Assembly: GCA_024529925.1 (NCBI GenBank) | Contig: JAFEUB010001482.1 | Location: 564,501 to 628,500, forward strand | Length of the DNA: 64,000 nt | Direction of reading: 5' to 3' | DNA from: Ophthalmolycus amberensis | Lineage: Eukaryota; Chordata; Actinopteri; Perciformes; Zoarcidae | Part shown: piece by piece, positions 11,001-23,600 of the stretch | How the letters are laid out: every line of letters starts with the position of its first letter | Numbering within the stretch: the first letter of the stretch is position 1 | Position numbers and translations under genes: made by a program | The notes under the pieces: model-generated | Told to the model about the DNA's origin: nothing | Seen by the model: the letters and a program-made list of their open reading frames with translations, nothing else | The model's database searches: none

Positions 11001-14000
11001 ACACTTCAGAATACGAACAAATCCCAAATGTGCTGAGTGAGCATGCAACATGACGCAAGGTGGTGTAGTACTACGATCATTTAGTTTATCTTCTACTGTC
11101 CACTTTACATTTTCTCAACATGTTTCTGGTTTTATACCCCGAGCAGTGAATCTGCACAGAATGCAAAATGGTTGGATTTCTAAGACTTCTGTACAATACA
11201 GAGCAGCTGCTGCTGCATTGCTCTGGGTGGAAACATTGCAAGCATGTTGCTGCATTTATTAACTATTCTCCAATCAGTGATGTCAAAGCAGCTGTTTTCC
11301 AATCAGCCGTCAAATAGGAAACACCTGCTGCCCTGTGTGATGACTTACCATCTGAGTCAATCTAGAAAATGAATCCACACATACATAAAAGATGAAACAA
11401 AATGCCAATATTTTGTCAAACACTAAACATACACATCCTTAGTTAGCTTTAGCTTCAGTTTTAGGAGGTTGGATTTTGGACCAATCAGTGTATTGAACGC
11501 CCATAAACATAAAACATCAACATCTTTCCTCCTAAAATGTATTTCTATGGACCCTTTTACTGCCGACCGCATCAAAATATGCTCACGCATGTTGGCAACA
11601 GAGGTGGCATTTTGCCCCAAAAATGTAGACGAGTTATCAAGCAACAATGTCGTACATCAACATTGTTTGCCAACTGTAAAAGGGTCTTTGAGGGGGGGGA
11701 AGGGACTCTAGGTATCCTGGATAAAGTGTCAATGTCACAACTTGGCAGGAGACACAAAGTGAAACCGGATGCCCAACGATGACTTTGTTGTCACAGTCCT
11801 GTTGTGTTGTTTCCAGGTGGATGAAGGGGGCATCAAAGCCCTGCTGGCGGACTCATGGACCACCTTCATGAAGGCCCGGGTGATGTGCGGCGCGGGAAAC
11901 ACTCAGCAGCAGTACAACAACATGAAGCAGGCGGTGGTGCTGACCGCGCAGGACAAGAGGGCCGGAGTCCTATACGGCCTGTTCTCCAACGCATGGTGAG
12001 CTGGAGCACAGCACAGAGAACAGCATTGTGGGTAGACATAGGTTACCTGAAGACAAAGATGAACATGCTGTTTACAAGATGAATGGCCATGCCGAAGACC
12101 CCCATGCACGTTCTGAATAAGTACCGTCCGTAGAAGCATGATTCATAACATGAATACAATAACCTAATGCAACACAAGATGTATAATTAAAGTATTAATG
12201 AATTCAAAGGAGTAACATCCCGTAGTGCCAGTGTACAGTATATAAGGAGAGCAAACATAACCTCAATATTGACTTAATAGTCAGATGTAATATTTACTTG
12301 TATACAGAAATCTTCCAGAACATTCTTCAATAGAATGACAAGAAACTGATGTATAAAACGAAGCTACACAATATCACAGTAACTGACACTCATCCACCCA
12401 CACAGCAGTACACAGCACATACCAGCAGCACCTACCGACACACAAAATACACACAAAATACACACCCACACACTCGTGATCCTCATTATATCAGACTTTG
12501 AAAATGTGTCTTGTCGGTGTTTCGTTTCTATTTTATTTCAGTTTTCTGTGGAAATAAGAATCTGCCAAAAGTTTGCAAATCATGTTGCAGCATTAATATC
12601 AGCTGGCACGCCATCTGATAATACAAGTACAGAAAACATTGGGATGTTCTGCAAGACATTGATAAAGAAATGTCTGTAATTGCTTCCCGTCCTGTCAAAT
12701 GTATCATCTGCTCATGTGGACACATTTTGAATCAGAAAAGAAACAAGTTTTCAAAATGCAATAGTGAAAAAGCAATTATTTTTTTAAAGTTCTAAAGGCA
12801 CAATGAGACACAATGCTATTTTTCCTGCTGTGAGGAAGGACTTGATGAAATCAACTTGTTTATTCGACCTGCCAACAGTGATAGTCGATAGTCATTGTAG
12901 GAATATTCCAGTTAGCTAAGGGAAGCAGTTTGGTAACAAATGTTGATCATGCCAACAGAGCAACACAACCTCATACAGCACTTTGTATCACACCTCACGA
13001 AATGTGTTTTTTTTGTGAGAAAGAACATCTGGTATTTCAGCCAGGAGACAAGAAGTCAATGTTGATTTACTTGTCACGTAACTTCCCTTCCTAAGAAATG
13101 CCGCTTCCATATTTAGTTGAAAACAAACCACAGCCTTTACTTAACCTAACGAAGTACTTTTGTTTTCTTACACCTGTATTTGTCTTACGTAGTTGTGAGT
13201 TGCAAAGTGACTTTTACCGGCAAACTCCATTCTTGTATTTGATCCGTTTGTAACGTAACAATTTAAAATACTGAACATAATTATTTCATTTTCCCATAAA
13301 ACAAACTTCAATTTATTTTCTTCTAGAGCCTCCTTTTAAAAGTACATTTAGATAATGTATATTTGTTAACGAGTCACAAAGGATGGCAAGAAGACTTTGA
13401 CTTTGTGTAAATGCACCGAATATTCTTGTTTTTGCCCCATTACAAAAAGCACTATATTCCTAATAAGCTGTTTACATGGCGAGTGTAAGGCAAGGCAAGG
13501 CAAGTTTATTTGTATAGCACATTTCAACAACAAGGTAATTCAAAGTGCTTCACATAAAACCATTAAAAGCATCAAAACACAAGGCAAAAGAAAAGGAGAT
13601 TTCAAAAACAATTTAAAAAACAGTGTAAGAAATAAAATGCAGTAGTAAAATGCAGAAATGCAGGAAATTGATTAATATATTAATTGAACGTGGTTCAATT
13701 AAAGGCAGCAGCAAACAGAAAGGTCTTCAATCTTGATTTAAATGAGCTGAGGGTAAATGAATGTTCCACTAATATTCCTGTTTACATGCATCTGTGCATA
13801 TCCCGTTTAACGTAAAACGACCCCACGCCGAATCCTCATCACGGTGAATCCTCCGTCTACGCCGTTCTCACATGTGTTTGACGGGTCGATGCCCTAGCGT
13901 GTCGTTTACCACGTCAAAATATGGAAAAGTGACACGGCAGGTGCTTATTGGAATATGCATCTCGACAGCTTTGCAAACTTTTGGCTGATGTAAAGCTGGT

Positions 14001-14905
14001 CATCAATAGAAAAGAAGCTGTGAGTCGCAGAGTGCTTTTAAAACCCCCTTTGAGACTCATATCTGAATGTTCTGTATACATGTACAAAGAATGCTCCGAA
14101 AACCAAAATAATATCGGCGTATCACACGTCTTAATCAGAAAATTCGGAATAAAGCCTAATTCAGAATATCCAAAGAGAATATGATGTTTTACTCTCAAGT
14201 GTCCACTACCCTAAAGCGAGCCATGGATTATTGACATGTTCTATTCTAGAGGACTGAGTTGTCTGTGAATTTCTAGCTGTGCTCTCCTGCGTGTTCCTCA
14301 CAACCACTCGTCTGGCTTTTGTGGTTCGCGTAATTACTCTTCGCTCTGCCTTTGTTCAGGGGCAAAACAGTGATCTGTGCCTACTCCATCGAAGACATTG
14401 ACCAGGCTTTCTCCACATCCAAACTGAAGGGTTACAGCAGTACATTCATCGGCAGTCGCCCTGGGATGGTAAGAGAACATGACCAGATTTCTCCTTCTTT
14501 TCTTTTGGTCACACTGAGAAAAAACATACGCAATTACATGAGTCAGCCGTTCATTTCTGGTGAAAAGATTGAAGTGCTATTTTTGAAAGGCACGAGTTGA
14601 TAAAAGAGAAGCAATCTGGAACTCTTTGTTCAAGGGCAGATTGTGTGTTCAAGTGCCCAGCCTGGTCTGAAACGATTACATCACTTCTCTCCTCAGTGTG
14701 TTGTCCGAAAAAACTCAACGTCCGGAGGTCACAACGACATCAAAAACCTTGGGGTGATCAGATACCACCCGGAAATCGAGGACGTGATCCGGCCCGTCGG
14801 CGTGGCGCCGCTCGACCTGCCCACGGACGACCAAATCACCCACGCTGTGGCGGACATCGTCCTGGCGGTCAACGACGAGCACTACAGTGTCCTGTACCTC
14901 GGAAC

Positions 14906-14971
<66 letters not shown>

Positions 14972-16111
14972 AAGATTGAGCTGACGGATTCCATTTTCAT
15001 GTGGAGGAATTGTTTGCTCTGGCCTTGAGCTTTCTTCAAATGGCCTCATGTGCTGCTCACTTTAAACATTCTCCACCGGTATTAGACATTGCAGGAGATG
15101 AAAGCAGCTGACGCATCACAGTTCTTGTCATCTTTCCGCGGCATCTCTTTAGCGGTTGATGCGTGGTTACATTTCTACGTGAGTAAGCTCGACAGCTACA
15201 GTACCAAACCCCTTAGCTTAGAGTCCCGGTCCGATACTTCCCTTTTCCAAGATAATACAGCTGCATAGTGCCTAATTGAATACCACAACAGTATCGTCTT
15301 TTTGGTTACGTAAAAACAATAATGACACCCCCCCCCCCCCCCCCCCCCTCCCCCAAGGTCTGGAAAAAACTGGCTGCCCAGATGTTTAATTTTCATCCTC
15401 AGCGAGTCGTTAACTTTGTCATTCTGCTCTTTGGTGCTAAGCATGTAAAGTCCAGTTGGTTTATGAAAGCTGAAAACAGCTGCTGCTGGTAATGGGTCTG
15501 AAAGAAAAGATGTCGCCAAAACATCCTTAAACCGTTTTGTGTTCATTATCTCATGTGACCGGACCTGCTTGGTTTCTGGTGGTCAGTTATTGTGGCAATA
15601 AGAATAATGAATAGATTTTCTTTTTAATTTTTTAAGAACTTGGACAGCAACATTTGCTCTCATATCAGGACTAGTGAGTCCTACTGTACAGCGAGGTACA
15701 CTGTGGGAGAGCGAAATGAAAAACAAGAATACCAAATAGCAACATAGACATTTAATTAATGCAAAAAACAATAAAACGTAGAGCTGAAAGGTATGTTTGA
15801 GTTCTTATTTTAATTTGAATAGAATAAAAAATGACGCAAAGTCAAAATGTATTCTGTGGAGAATCCATTCAAACGCTTCCTCGCCTTCACACGACTCTTT
15901 TCTCTTTGATCAGAGCAGCAACGCTGAGCCGCTGCTGTTGCCGATAGCAGTTGCTCACAAAATTGCATTGTGCCTCGGGAAGATTACCATGGCAACCATC
16001 ACAAGTCATACGCTCATGCGTGCGTGAATGTCTCACCGAGCTGAAGTTCACCCAAAAAGATGAGCAAGTGTCATCTTCCTCAGCACAATTTTCTCCTGCA
16101 GTGGACGTGTG

Positions 16112-16156
<45 letters not shown>

Positions 16157-17509
16157 CCAACAACGTAGTGTGCAAGAAGTGAGATTGGCCTCTCGCTGTC
16201 ACATCACTAACTGAGTCAGAAACAAGGAGGAGAGGATGGAGGGCCGTGAGCAGCCGAGGGTCTCTGCGGTGGCCTGAAAAGAAACCAGAGCAGAGTGAGT
16301 CTCACAGGGTCTGACGCCAGAGGACCAGGGTGTACGGGGTGAATCTAGCCTGCTCAGAGTAACGTCACAGTGTTTTATATTAGACGAACCTAGTCGAGTG
16401 TATTCAAAATATTAGTGCAGTGGCCGATCGCAGCCATCAGGAACGGGCCTCTTGCTTGGCTCCCGGTCCCGGACGAGCTGCATTGGAAACAAAAAGAGCT
16501 GTAAAGCTCCGCTGCGGACAAACTTCTCAGGTACACAGAGCTGTGAAGCTCCGCTCCCTGCTGCTACACAGAGCGCTGTGCGCTTGTTTATCCAACGTTT
16601 ATTAATATTAAACGTGTTACATGTCTAAATTGCCGCGCGTTCGACAGAGCACTCCATGGGGTCCTCGGCTAAACACCCACCAAGTGTGAAGTAGATCGAG
16701 TGAAGGACACACAGACAGACTGATATATATATATATATGAAACTGATGATGATGATGATGATATATATATATATACCGGTATCCTTTTTCTCCCTTTTTG
16801 GAGGGACAGAGTACAATGTTATATTTTACAATTCAATTCAGTTCCATTTTATTTGTATAGCCCAACATCAAAAATGCCAAATTTGCCTCGGAGGGCTTTA
16901 CAATCTGTACAACATACGACGTCCTCTGTCCGTGGGCCCTCGTATCGGAAGAGGAAAAAAACCCGTGAACAATGGAAAAAAGGAAGAAACCTCAGAGAGA
17001 GATTATGAGGAGGGATCCCTCTCAGGGTGGAAGTGCAATGGATGTCATGTGTAAAGTCTTACGAAGCACAATGTATTTGCTATCCTGGAGCTCTGGAGGC
17101 CCCTCGAGGTCGGAGCCCCGTTGGATAATTCGTGCTTGACTCCTCTGATCTTTTCTGAATTCCGGTTTGATCGCATTCCTTTTTTTCTCCTGTTCAATAT
17201 TGCATCACGGTCAGGGCACCAACTATTAATATTCACAGGATTGTGAAAATGTCACGCTCATCAGTCTGCACAATGAATTCCAAACATGCCCATGTGTCTG
17301 TACAGCCATGGAGAGAAGCTCCCTCCTCGAAATAATCCAATCTTTGCTGAGTGGGGCAGACAGACAGACAGACAGACAGACACACAGACAGACAGACACA
17401 CAGACACACAGACAGACAGACAGCCAGATACACACACAGACAGACAGACAGACAGACAGCCAGACACACAGACAGACACACAGACAGACAGACACACAGA
17501 CAGACAGGC

Positions 17510-17586
<77 letters not shown>

Positions 17587-17601
17587 CACAGACAGACAGG
17601 C

Positions 17602-17654
<53 letters not shown>

Positions 17655-20600
17655 TACAGACACACACACAGACAGACAGCCAGATACACACACAGCTCTT
17701 CCTGATGGATGGTTGCATTGGAGCAGCTTAAACCAGGGTTAGTCTTCCCTGGCGATGGAAATTCCAATGAACATCCTTCACGAAGTCGAGCTCAGAGACA
17801 CAAACATGTTAGTGAGGTAGCCTCGCGGGCAAACGTCGAGTTCAAACACTAAACATCTTTGAAGGGGATGAGGTCACCCTCAGCGAGGCTCCCTCTGTTG
17901 CAGACAGAGATCTATGAAGTGCACTTTAAATGAACTGTGGTGCATGTTTCCTGTTGGGTCCGGTTCAGTTGGTCTGGTGAGAACACTGTGATTCAATGTC
18001 TCTCTGATGCAGACTTAACAACCACATCGAGACCACCTTATAGCTGCTAAAGGAACTTTCATTTAGTGTTGATTCCGGCGGCCCCTGTGCACGAAAGTGG
18101 TAGTGTGTCCGAGCACCAGAGTCTGAGCTGAAGGAGTTTCTGGTGAACCTGCATGATTTCATCTGATTTCACCAGAATTTGACCCGGTGGCCCCGATGAC
18201 GAGCACTACTTACTAAATAGAAATAGACTCTTCTCTTCTCTCTGATGGTCTGGCTAACTTGTGACGGAGGCATCGGTATTCATTCCAGACTGTTTCATGA
18301 CCAGTTAAAAGTTCCTCACAGCAACTTTAGAAGTTGGCTGGGTGTCTGCTTCCACACAGGCGGGTTTGTTTGTGATGCGAACGCAAAGCCGACCAGCTGG
18401 TCCATATGTGACACGTGCATCAATCCAAACCCAAATGCTTGATGTGGGCGCTGATGATGGCAGCCTTTCAGTCCTCATCATGTGGACCTCGATTTGCCAG
18501 AGCTGTGTACCGCTCTGTGAGTTGGACCTCGTTTAAACGAACAGGTAGTCTCATTAAGATCAATCTCTCTTCAAGGGAGACCTGTGCAGCGTAAGAGTAA
18601 ACATGCACGGTGTTAGTCCAGACAAACACACAGAAAGTCTCTAAATTCCTATCGGTGCCGCTACAGATTTGGCTGATCAAAGCGAACACTCGGCTTTAAC
18701 TCAAGTAGAGAGACGAGACGGTGGGTGGCACGCAGTAGGGCGCCTTGTTGGTGGCCGTAATAAAAGCAGAGGACATTACTCATCTAATTTCCCACACATG
18801 ATGTTTATTCCAGTCACGGTTGTCTGGCGAAGTGACGATGTTGTTTGGAGGCTAAAGGAATTCGCTTTAAAATGTTGACCTCGAACAAACCGACAGGACG
18901 GTGCCATGCAGAGTCCCAATTAGCTCAATATCTAACCGTACACTCTGTGTTTTAATCCCTTTCTAACTAGTCTCGGGGGACTTCCCCTGTAAGATGCGAG
19001 CTGACAGAACGCTGCAGGATGTGACACAGTTAATTCCTCTTTCTTCTGATCACCAGAGAGCAAATAATTCAGCAGAATCTATGCATATAATAACCAGCTA
19101 CTGCAATAACACAACGTTCCCATTCTCATAACACTCAACGTCGGACAGTCAGACTGACAGAAAGCTGTTTTATGACCTGATTTCTTTCAACAGCACTCAA
19201 GAGGAACTCAGATGATTTTGTGGCGTCTTGGTTTTTGGTGAAATGTCCTTTCTCTGATTCATGTCCTCCAAACAGACTGCATGGGGTTTGATGCCTCAGC
19301 TAACGGTCGGTAGTTTAGGTATTGTCATGCGGGTCTTCTCAGTTTCATTGGAGTCCCTGTTGGTCAGAAGTGACGTAAGTCCCGGTGATACCTGCAGCTG
19401 GAAATACAGCTGGAAATACAGCGCTGTATTCAAAAACGTCTGGCAATGTAAGACCTGCTCTAAAGATAGTTGAGACTAATTCAAGGCCAGAGAAAATGGA
19501 TTCCTTTTTTATCTAGAAGAGATACAGAGTAACCCAATAACCAGAGATCACACTGACGTTGGACATCTCTGTGAAACGCCGAAAAACGTTCTCAGACTTT
19601 TTAGGCTTTTTTTTAACCCTTTTTTTGTTTACTTACATACATCAATAAATAGATACATTAATAAATAAATACATACATAAATGAAATGAAATTAATAATG
19701 ATACTAACAATTATTGTTAAAATATCTGCATAAAATATCTGCATGAAATAACGGAGGGTTAGGGAACGATGAACTTAAGTTTGGGTGAAATCACTCATTC
19801 GAAGCGTGAGCAAACAATGCTGCACACATTGCACAATCTAGACTGGACCACTGAAATCCAACAAGCAGAAGGCGTCTGACTGCGAGTGTGTTGTGTCCGG
19901 ACCCTAAAGAGTGACGAAGGATGTATGACAGGTTAGTAGAGCTCAGTTAGTCCCTGAAGGCTGGCGAATGTTGGAACTGGAACAAAAGAGCAGGCAGTAG
20001 TGAAAGATTTCTTTTCCTCCAGTAGCTCCCTGACAGATTGACCACCAGAAGATGTAAAGATTATTTATTTTCAGACATGGAGTCGATACAGCAGGAAGAT
20101 CCCCTCGGGGATGGGGGTGAGGCCAGAGAGCCATACACTTGTTTCAACTTGACTTAGTGTTTGAGATCAGAAGCAATTTTGTTTTCACACACTGCGACAC
20201 TCGAGGTGGCAGTAGCTTAAAGAGAGAGAGGCGAATCAAAAGGTTTGTTTTTAAAGGGAGTGACGGTAACTCAGCGTTAATGTGTAGACGTTGCAACTTA
20301 GAGAGAAGGGAGACGGACCTTTTTAACAAGACGGCGAGTTTGAATCTTTATGCCAGCAGTCAAAGCTTTAAGATAAGGAGTGTGTGCGACTGTATAGATG
20401 TTGAAGAGGTACCAGGGAATGTGTGTTTGCTGTAACAGAATATGTGCACTCAGCAAACTCTGCCTGGATAAATAAAACTCCAAAAGAACAGATTATCTCA
20501 GCAAAAGCCGCACGAGTTCAGCATTGTCACCCTTTTCCTCTGCAGAATGTCGTGCAGCTGTCTTTGCACTGATGCACAGCTTTGATAAAAGAGCTGGAAA

Positions 20601-23600
20601 TAGCTGTGGACAGGATTAAAAGAATCACATGAGAATAAAATGGATGAAATGGGGAACGGTATCTTTGACGACAAGAAGAAACAGATTAGAAGTTTATGAA
20701 AAAGAGACGAGACAGTTTCAGGACAAAGGAGGTCCAAGTGACAGCCAGAACCTGCCGGCATAATTACCATTGTGAGAGTGCCTCATGGAGGGAGCATGCA
20801 GGAAATGAAGATGGGAGATAAAAAGGCAGCACTGTAATCACATTTTCACAGCGGGGAAAGTAAAGAATCATCTTAGACGTGACAGAAGAATATCAGGTTA
20901 GAACGTCTTTCTGCAGGGAGCCTTTCAATCTGTCAAGTCTTTATTTGGAGAGGAAAGAGGCGATGAGTTACAGAATGCAAATAGTAAGAGCAGAAGAGCA
21001 TTTTCATTGGCTTTCAGTCCGATGATAAATCATCGCACTGCACCAGAAAAGGTAGGCAATAGAAGCCATAGTGAGCAGAGCACGAGGCTGGAGACAGGCT
21101 GCGAGAGTAACGCTGCACTCAGCCGACTATGTGACAGCCTATCGCACAAAACACAGTGAGGGCTCGAAGCTACAATTAGGATTCCATAATTATTCATTTT
21201 CAAAATCAAGCCGCAAGCAAGACCGCACTACTGACCCACAGAGTACAACGTGGAAGAGAAGAACCAAATTGTTTTTTCAATGGAGTCTGTTGGCTTTCAC
21301 AAGAGCATGTTAATGACCTCAGTTCCCCATCTGAAGCACAGACTGTAGAGCTCATCTCATGGCAAGGTAAACTGGCAAAATATATTCCAAATATACTTAA
21401 ATGTATTTGTAACACTACACTTAAACTGATGTAGACTTGACTTTTACAGCAGAGCTCAAACTCTGTTCGGTATTGGCTCCATGAAGGTTGAGGTTATTTC
21501 TCTCTCCTTCACAAGTGCTTGTTCAAAATAAAATCTCAAAAACTCAAGCCTGCCATTTTGCCGATGGCCCTCCAGCCTACCTCAAGAGTGGAAGCCGTCC
21601 AAGTCAAATACTTGTATTTATAAAACACTTTGGAAAGCACAACAGGGGCCGCAAAGAAAAAGGAGAAAAACAAGTTCTACAACACCGAGGAGGTCTTCTT
21701 CTGTATGTGCAGATGGGTTGATGCATCCCTACACTCCATTTACAATGTCTCCTCCTTCCTTCCACAGACCAAGGCAAAGTTCTCAAAGTTCTTCACAGCA
21801 GCGAGGGCGTCTTCGTCATATCTCAGTACTCTCTGTTTCACAATGAGGGCCCCGTTCTAAACATGGCCATCGACTCCCAGAAGGTATGAGGAACAGTGTT
21901 CGGGGGGGGGGGGGGGGGGGTCAGTTGTGTTCCTGGTTCCACTACAAACTAAATTACATGTGATTTGTGATTTTTATTATCAGTTTTATCATATCATTCT
22001 ATCTTAAATAAAACTAGGTTATGTTTTGATGCAATAATTCCACATTCAGTGTATCAGTGGTTTGCTGAAACGTACAATGCCCAAAACCAGGTGACTGGGA
22101 TGTTAATCTGCCCGTTGGGATTATCCAGGCATGTCATATGTATCGGTATTCCTCATTTGGGGTTTAAATGTAGGTTTCTTACTGTCCCTTGCTGCATCAG
22201 AGGCTCTGCTACCCTAAAGAGAATACACATTTTCAGAAGACTGAGTGCTTGTAATTATTGTGTCATAAACCTTGTCAAGTCAGCAGACTGGCTGATTTAT
22301 TCCAGTAATACTGGTGACTCAGTCTATTGCATCTCCTCCCCCTCAGGGACACCTGTACGTCGGTACAGCGATGGAGGTCCAGCGACTGCCGCTGGCTGAC
22401 TGCAGTCGCTATGGCGACACATGCAGGGAGTGCATCCTTTCCCGGGATCCGTACTGCGGCTGGGACCGGGCCAGGAGGAGGTGCATCCCCATCCCGCCCG
22501 GATACAACACCACCACTGGGTACGATTAGATGTGATGTCGCTGCTGCAGAGCCGTCGTCTGTTTTTGCACGAGTTGACGAGAGGAGAGAGGGCGCTCGTG
22601 TAAAAAAACAATCCGCTGTAACAGTGGTACCCGATCTAAAGCCAAAACCTGCATTTAAATAAATACCGCCTTGTTATTGACTGCGAGGGGATGAAACTTG
22701 CTTTTACTATTAAGAAATTGCGGTTCGTGTTTGGCTTGGTTAGTAAATTGCTTTGGATTTAATATATCTTGTGCATTTCCAATTTCTGGAGAAAATATGC
22801 AAATGAGCCGTAATGAGCCGCTGACTCCTTCCTCTTTTGCCTCCCTGACATTGTTCAATGATTTGTCTGTGCATGTTTTAATTTGCGTGGAACAGTGGGT
22901 TGATGTGGCGGCTCTTCAGCCATTTGTGGGACTATTTAATGCTGCTAATTTGTCTCCTCTGTTATTGTTACAGGACACTCATTCAGAACCTGGACCAGTC
23001 AAACTCCTCGGTTTGTGGGGAAGCTGCTGGTGAGCCCTTATCTGCTCCTCCCACTCTCTCTGTGTATCTCAATTCAACCAAAATAGGAACCTTTTCTGAG
23101 CAGCTTCAGTAAAAAGATGATTATCATATAATTGAGCAGAGTCCAAAAACCCACAGGGAGAATTCTTCTTTTTTTTTATTTTTACATCATGGCCTGCCCT
23201 GTTTTAAAGCTCAAAACCCAGTTATAACCTCAACTAATCATGACAATTACTCCCCTCTGGAGGGACGGCTGTCTGATTTCAACACTGCTCTTATTTCCAG
23301 CTGTGTCCACGATGCCACAGGTCCTGTGACAAGGTCTATCTATTGATATTATGGAGTACTAGCTCGGTGTTCTGATCTTTCACTAATATCTTGGAGCAAA
23401 GGAATTATACAAAACAACAAAGTTTCACACAATATGCTTTTATCATATTTAGTCGAATCTGTTATAGGATAAAAAATACGTAACACAAATGACGATCAGA
23501 AGTACAATCAATATTCACGATCCCAATACGAAAGGATTATTTTGGCATTCAACAAAAATCAAATGTCTTTGTCCCTCAGCTCTGAAGCAGCGTCGCACTT

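Larger units (their letters stand above)
11996..14359. other. sema7a intron (2.4 kb)
   Basis: Contains repeat family B copy 2 (13035-13182) and a SINE-like interspersed repeat (13488-13755). The rest has no recognised content. Confidence 0.6.
14908..21767. other. sema7a intron (6.9 kb), microsatellite-rich
   Basis: Holds GT (14908-14969), poly-C (15328-15348), CA (16113-16152), TA/GAT (16721-16775), a SINE-like repeat (16831-17055), a CAGA array (17357-17694) and an ATAAATACAT-rich stretch (19630-19700). No exon recognised. Confidence 0.75.

Noticed and set aside
14597..15028. 143-codon open frame extending the sema7a exon
   Set aside because: It is a different frame of the exon running into the GT microsatellite; the true exon ends at 14907.
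17226..17767. Several open frames of 126-168 codons on both strands (poly DRQT and CLSV)
   Set aside because: They are the stop-free translation of a CAGA tetranucleotide array, open on both strands at once.
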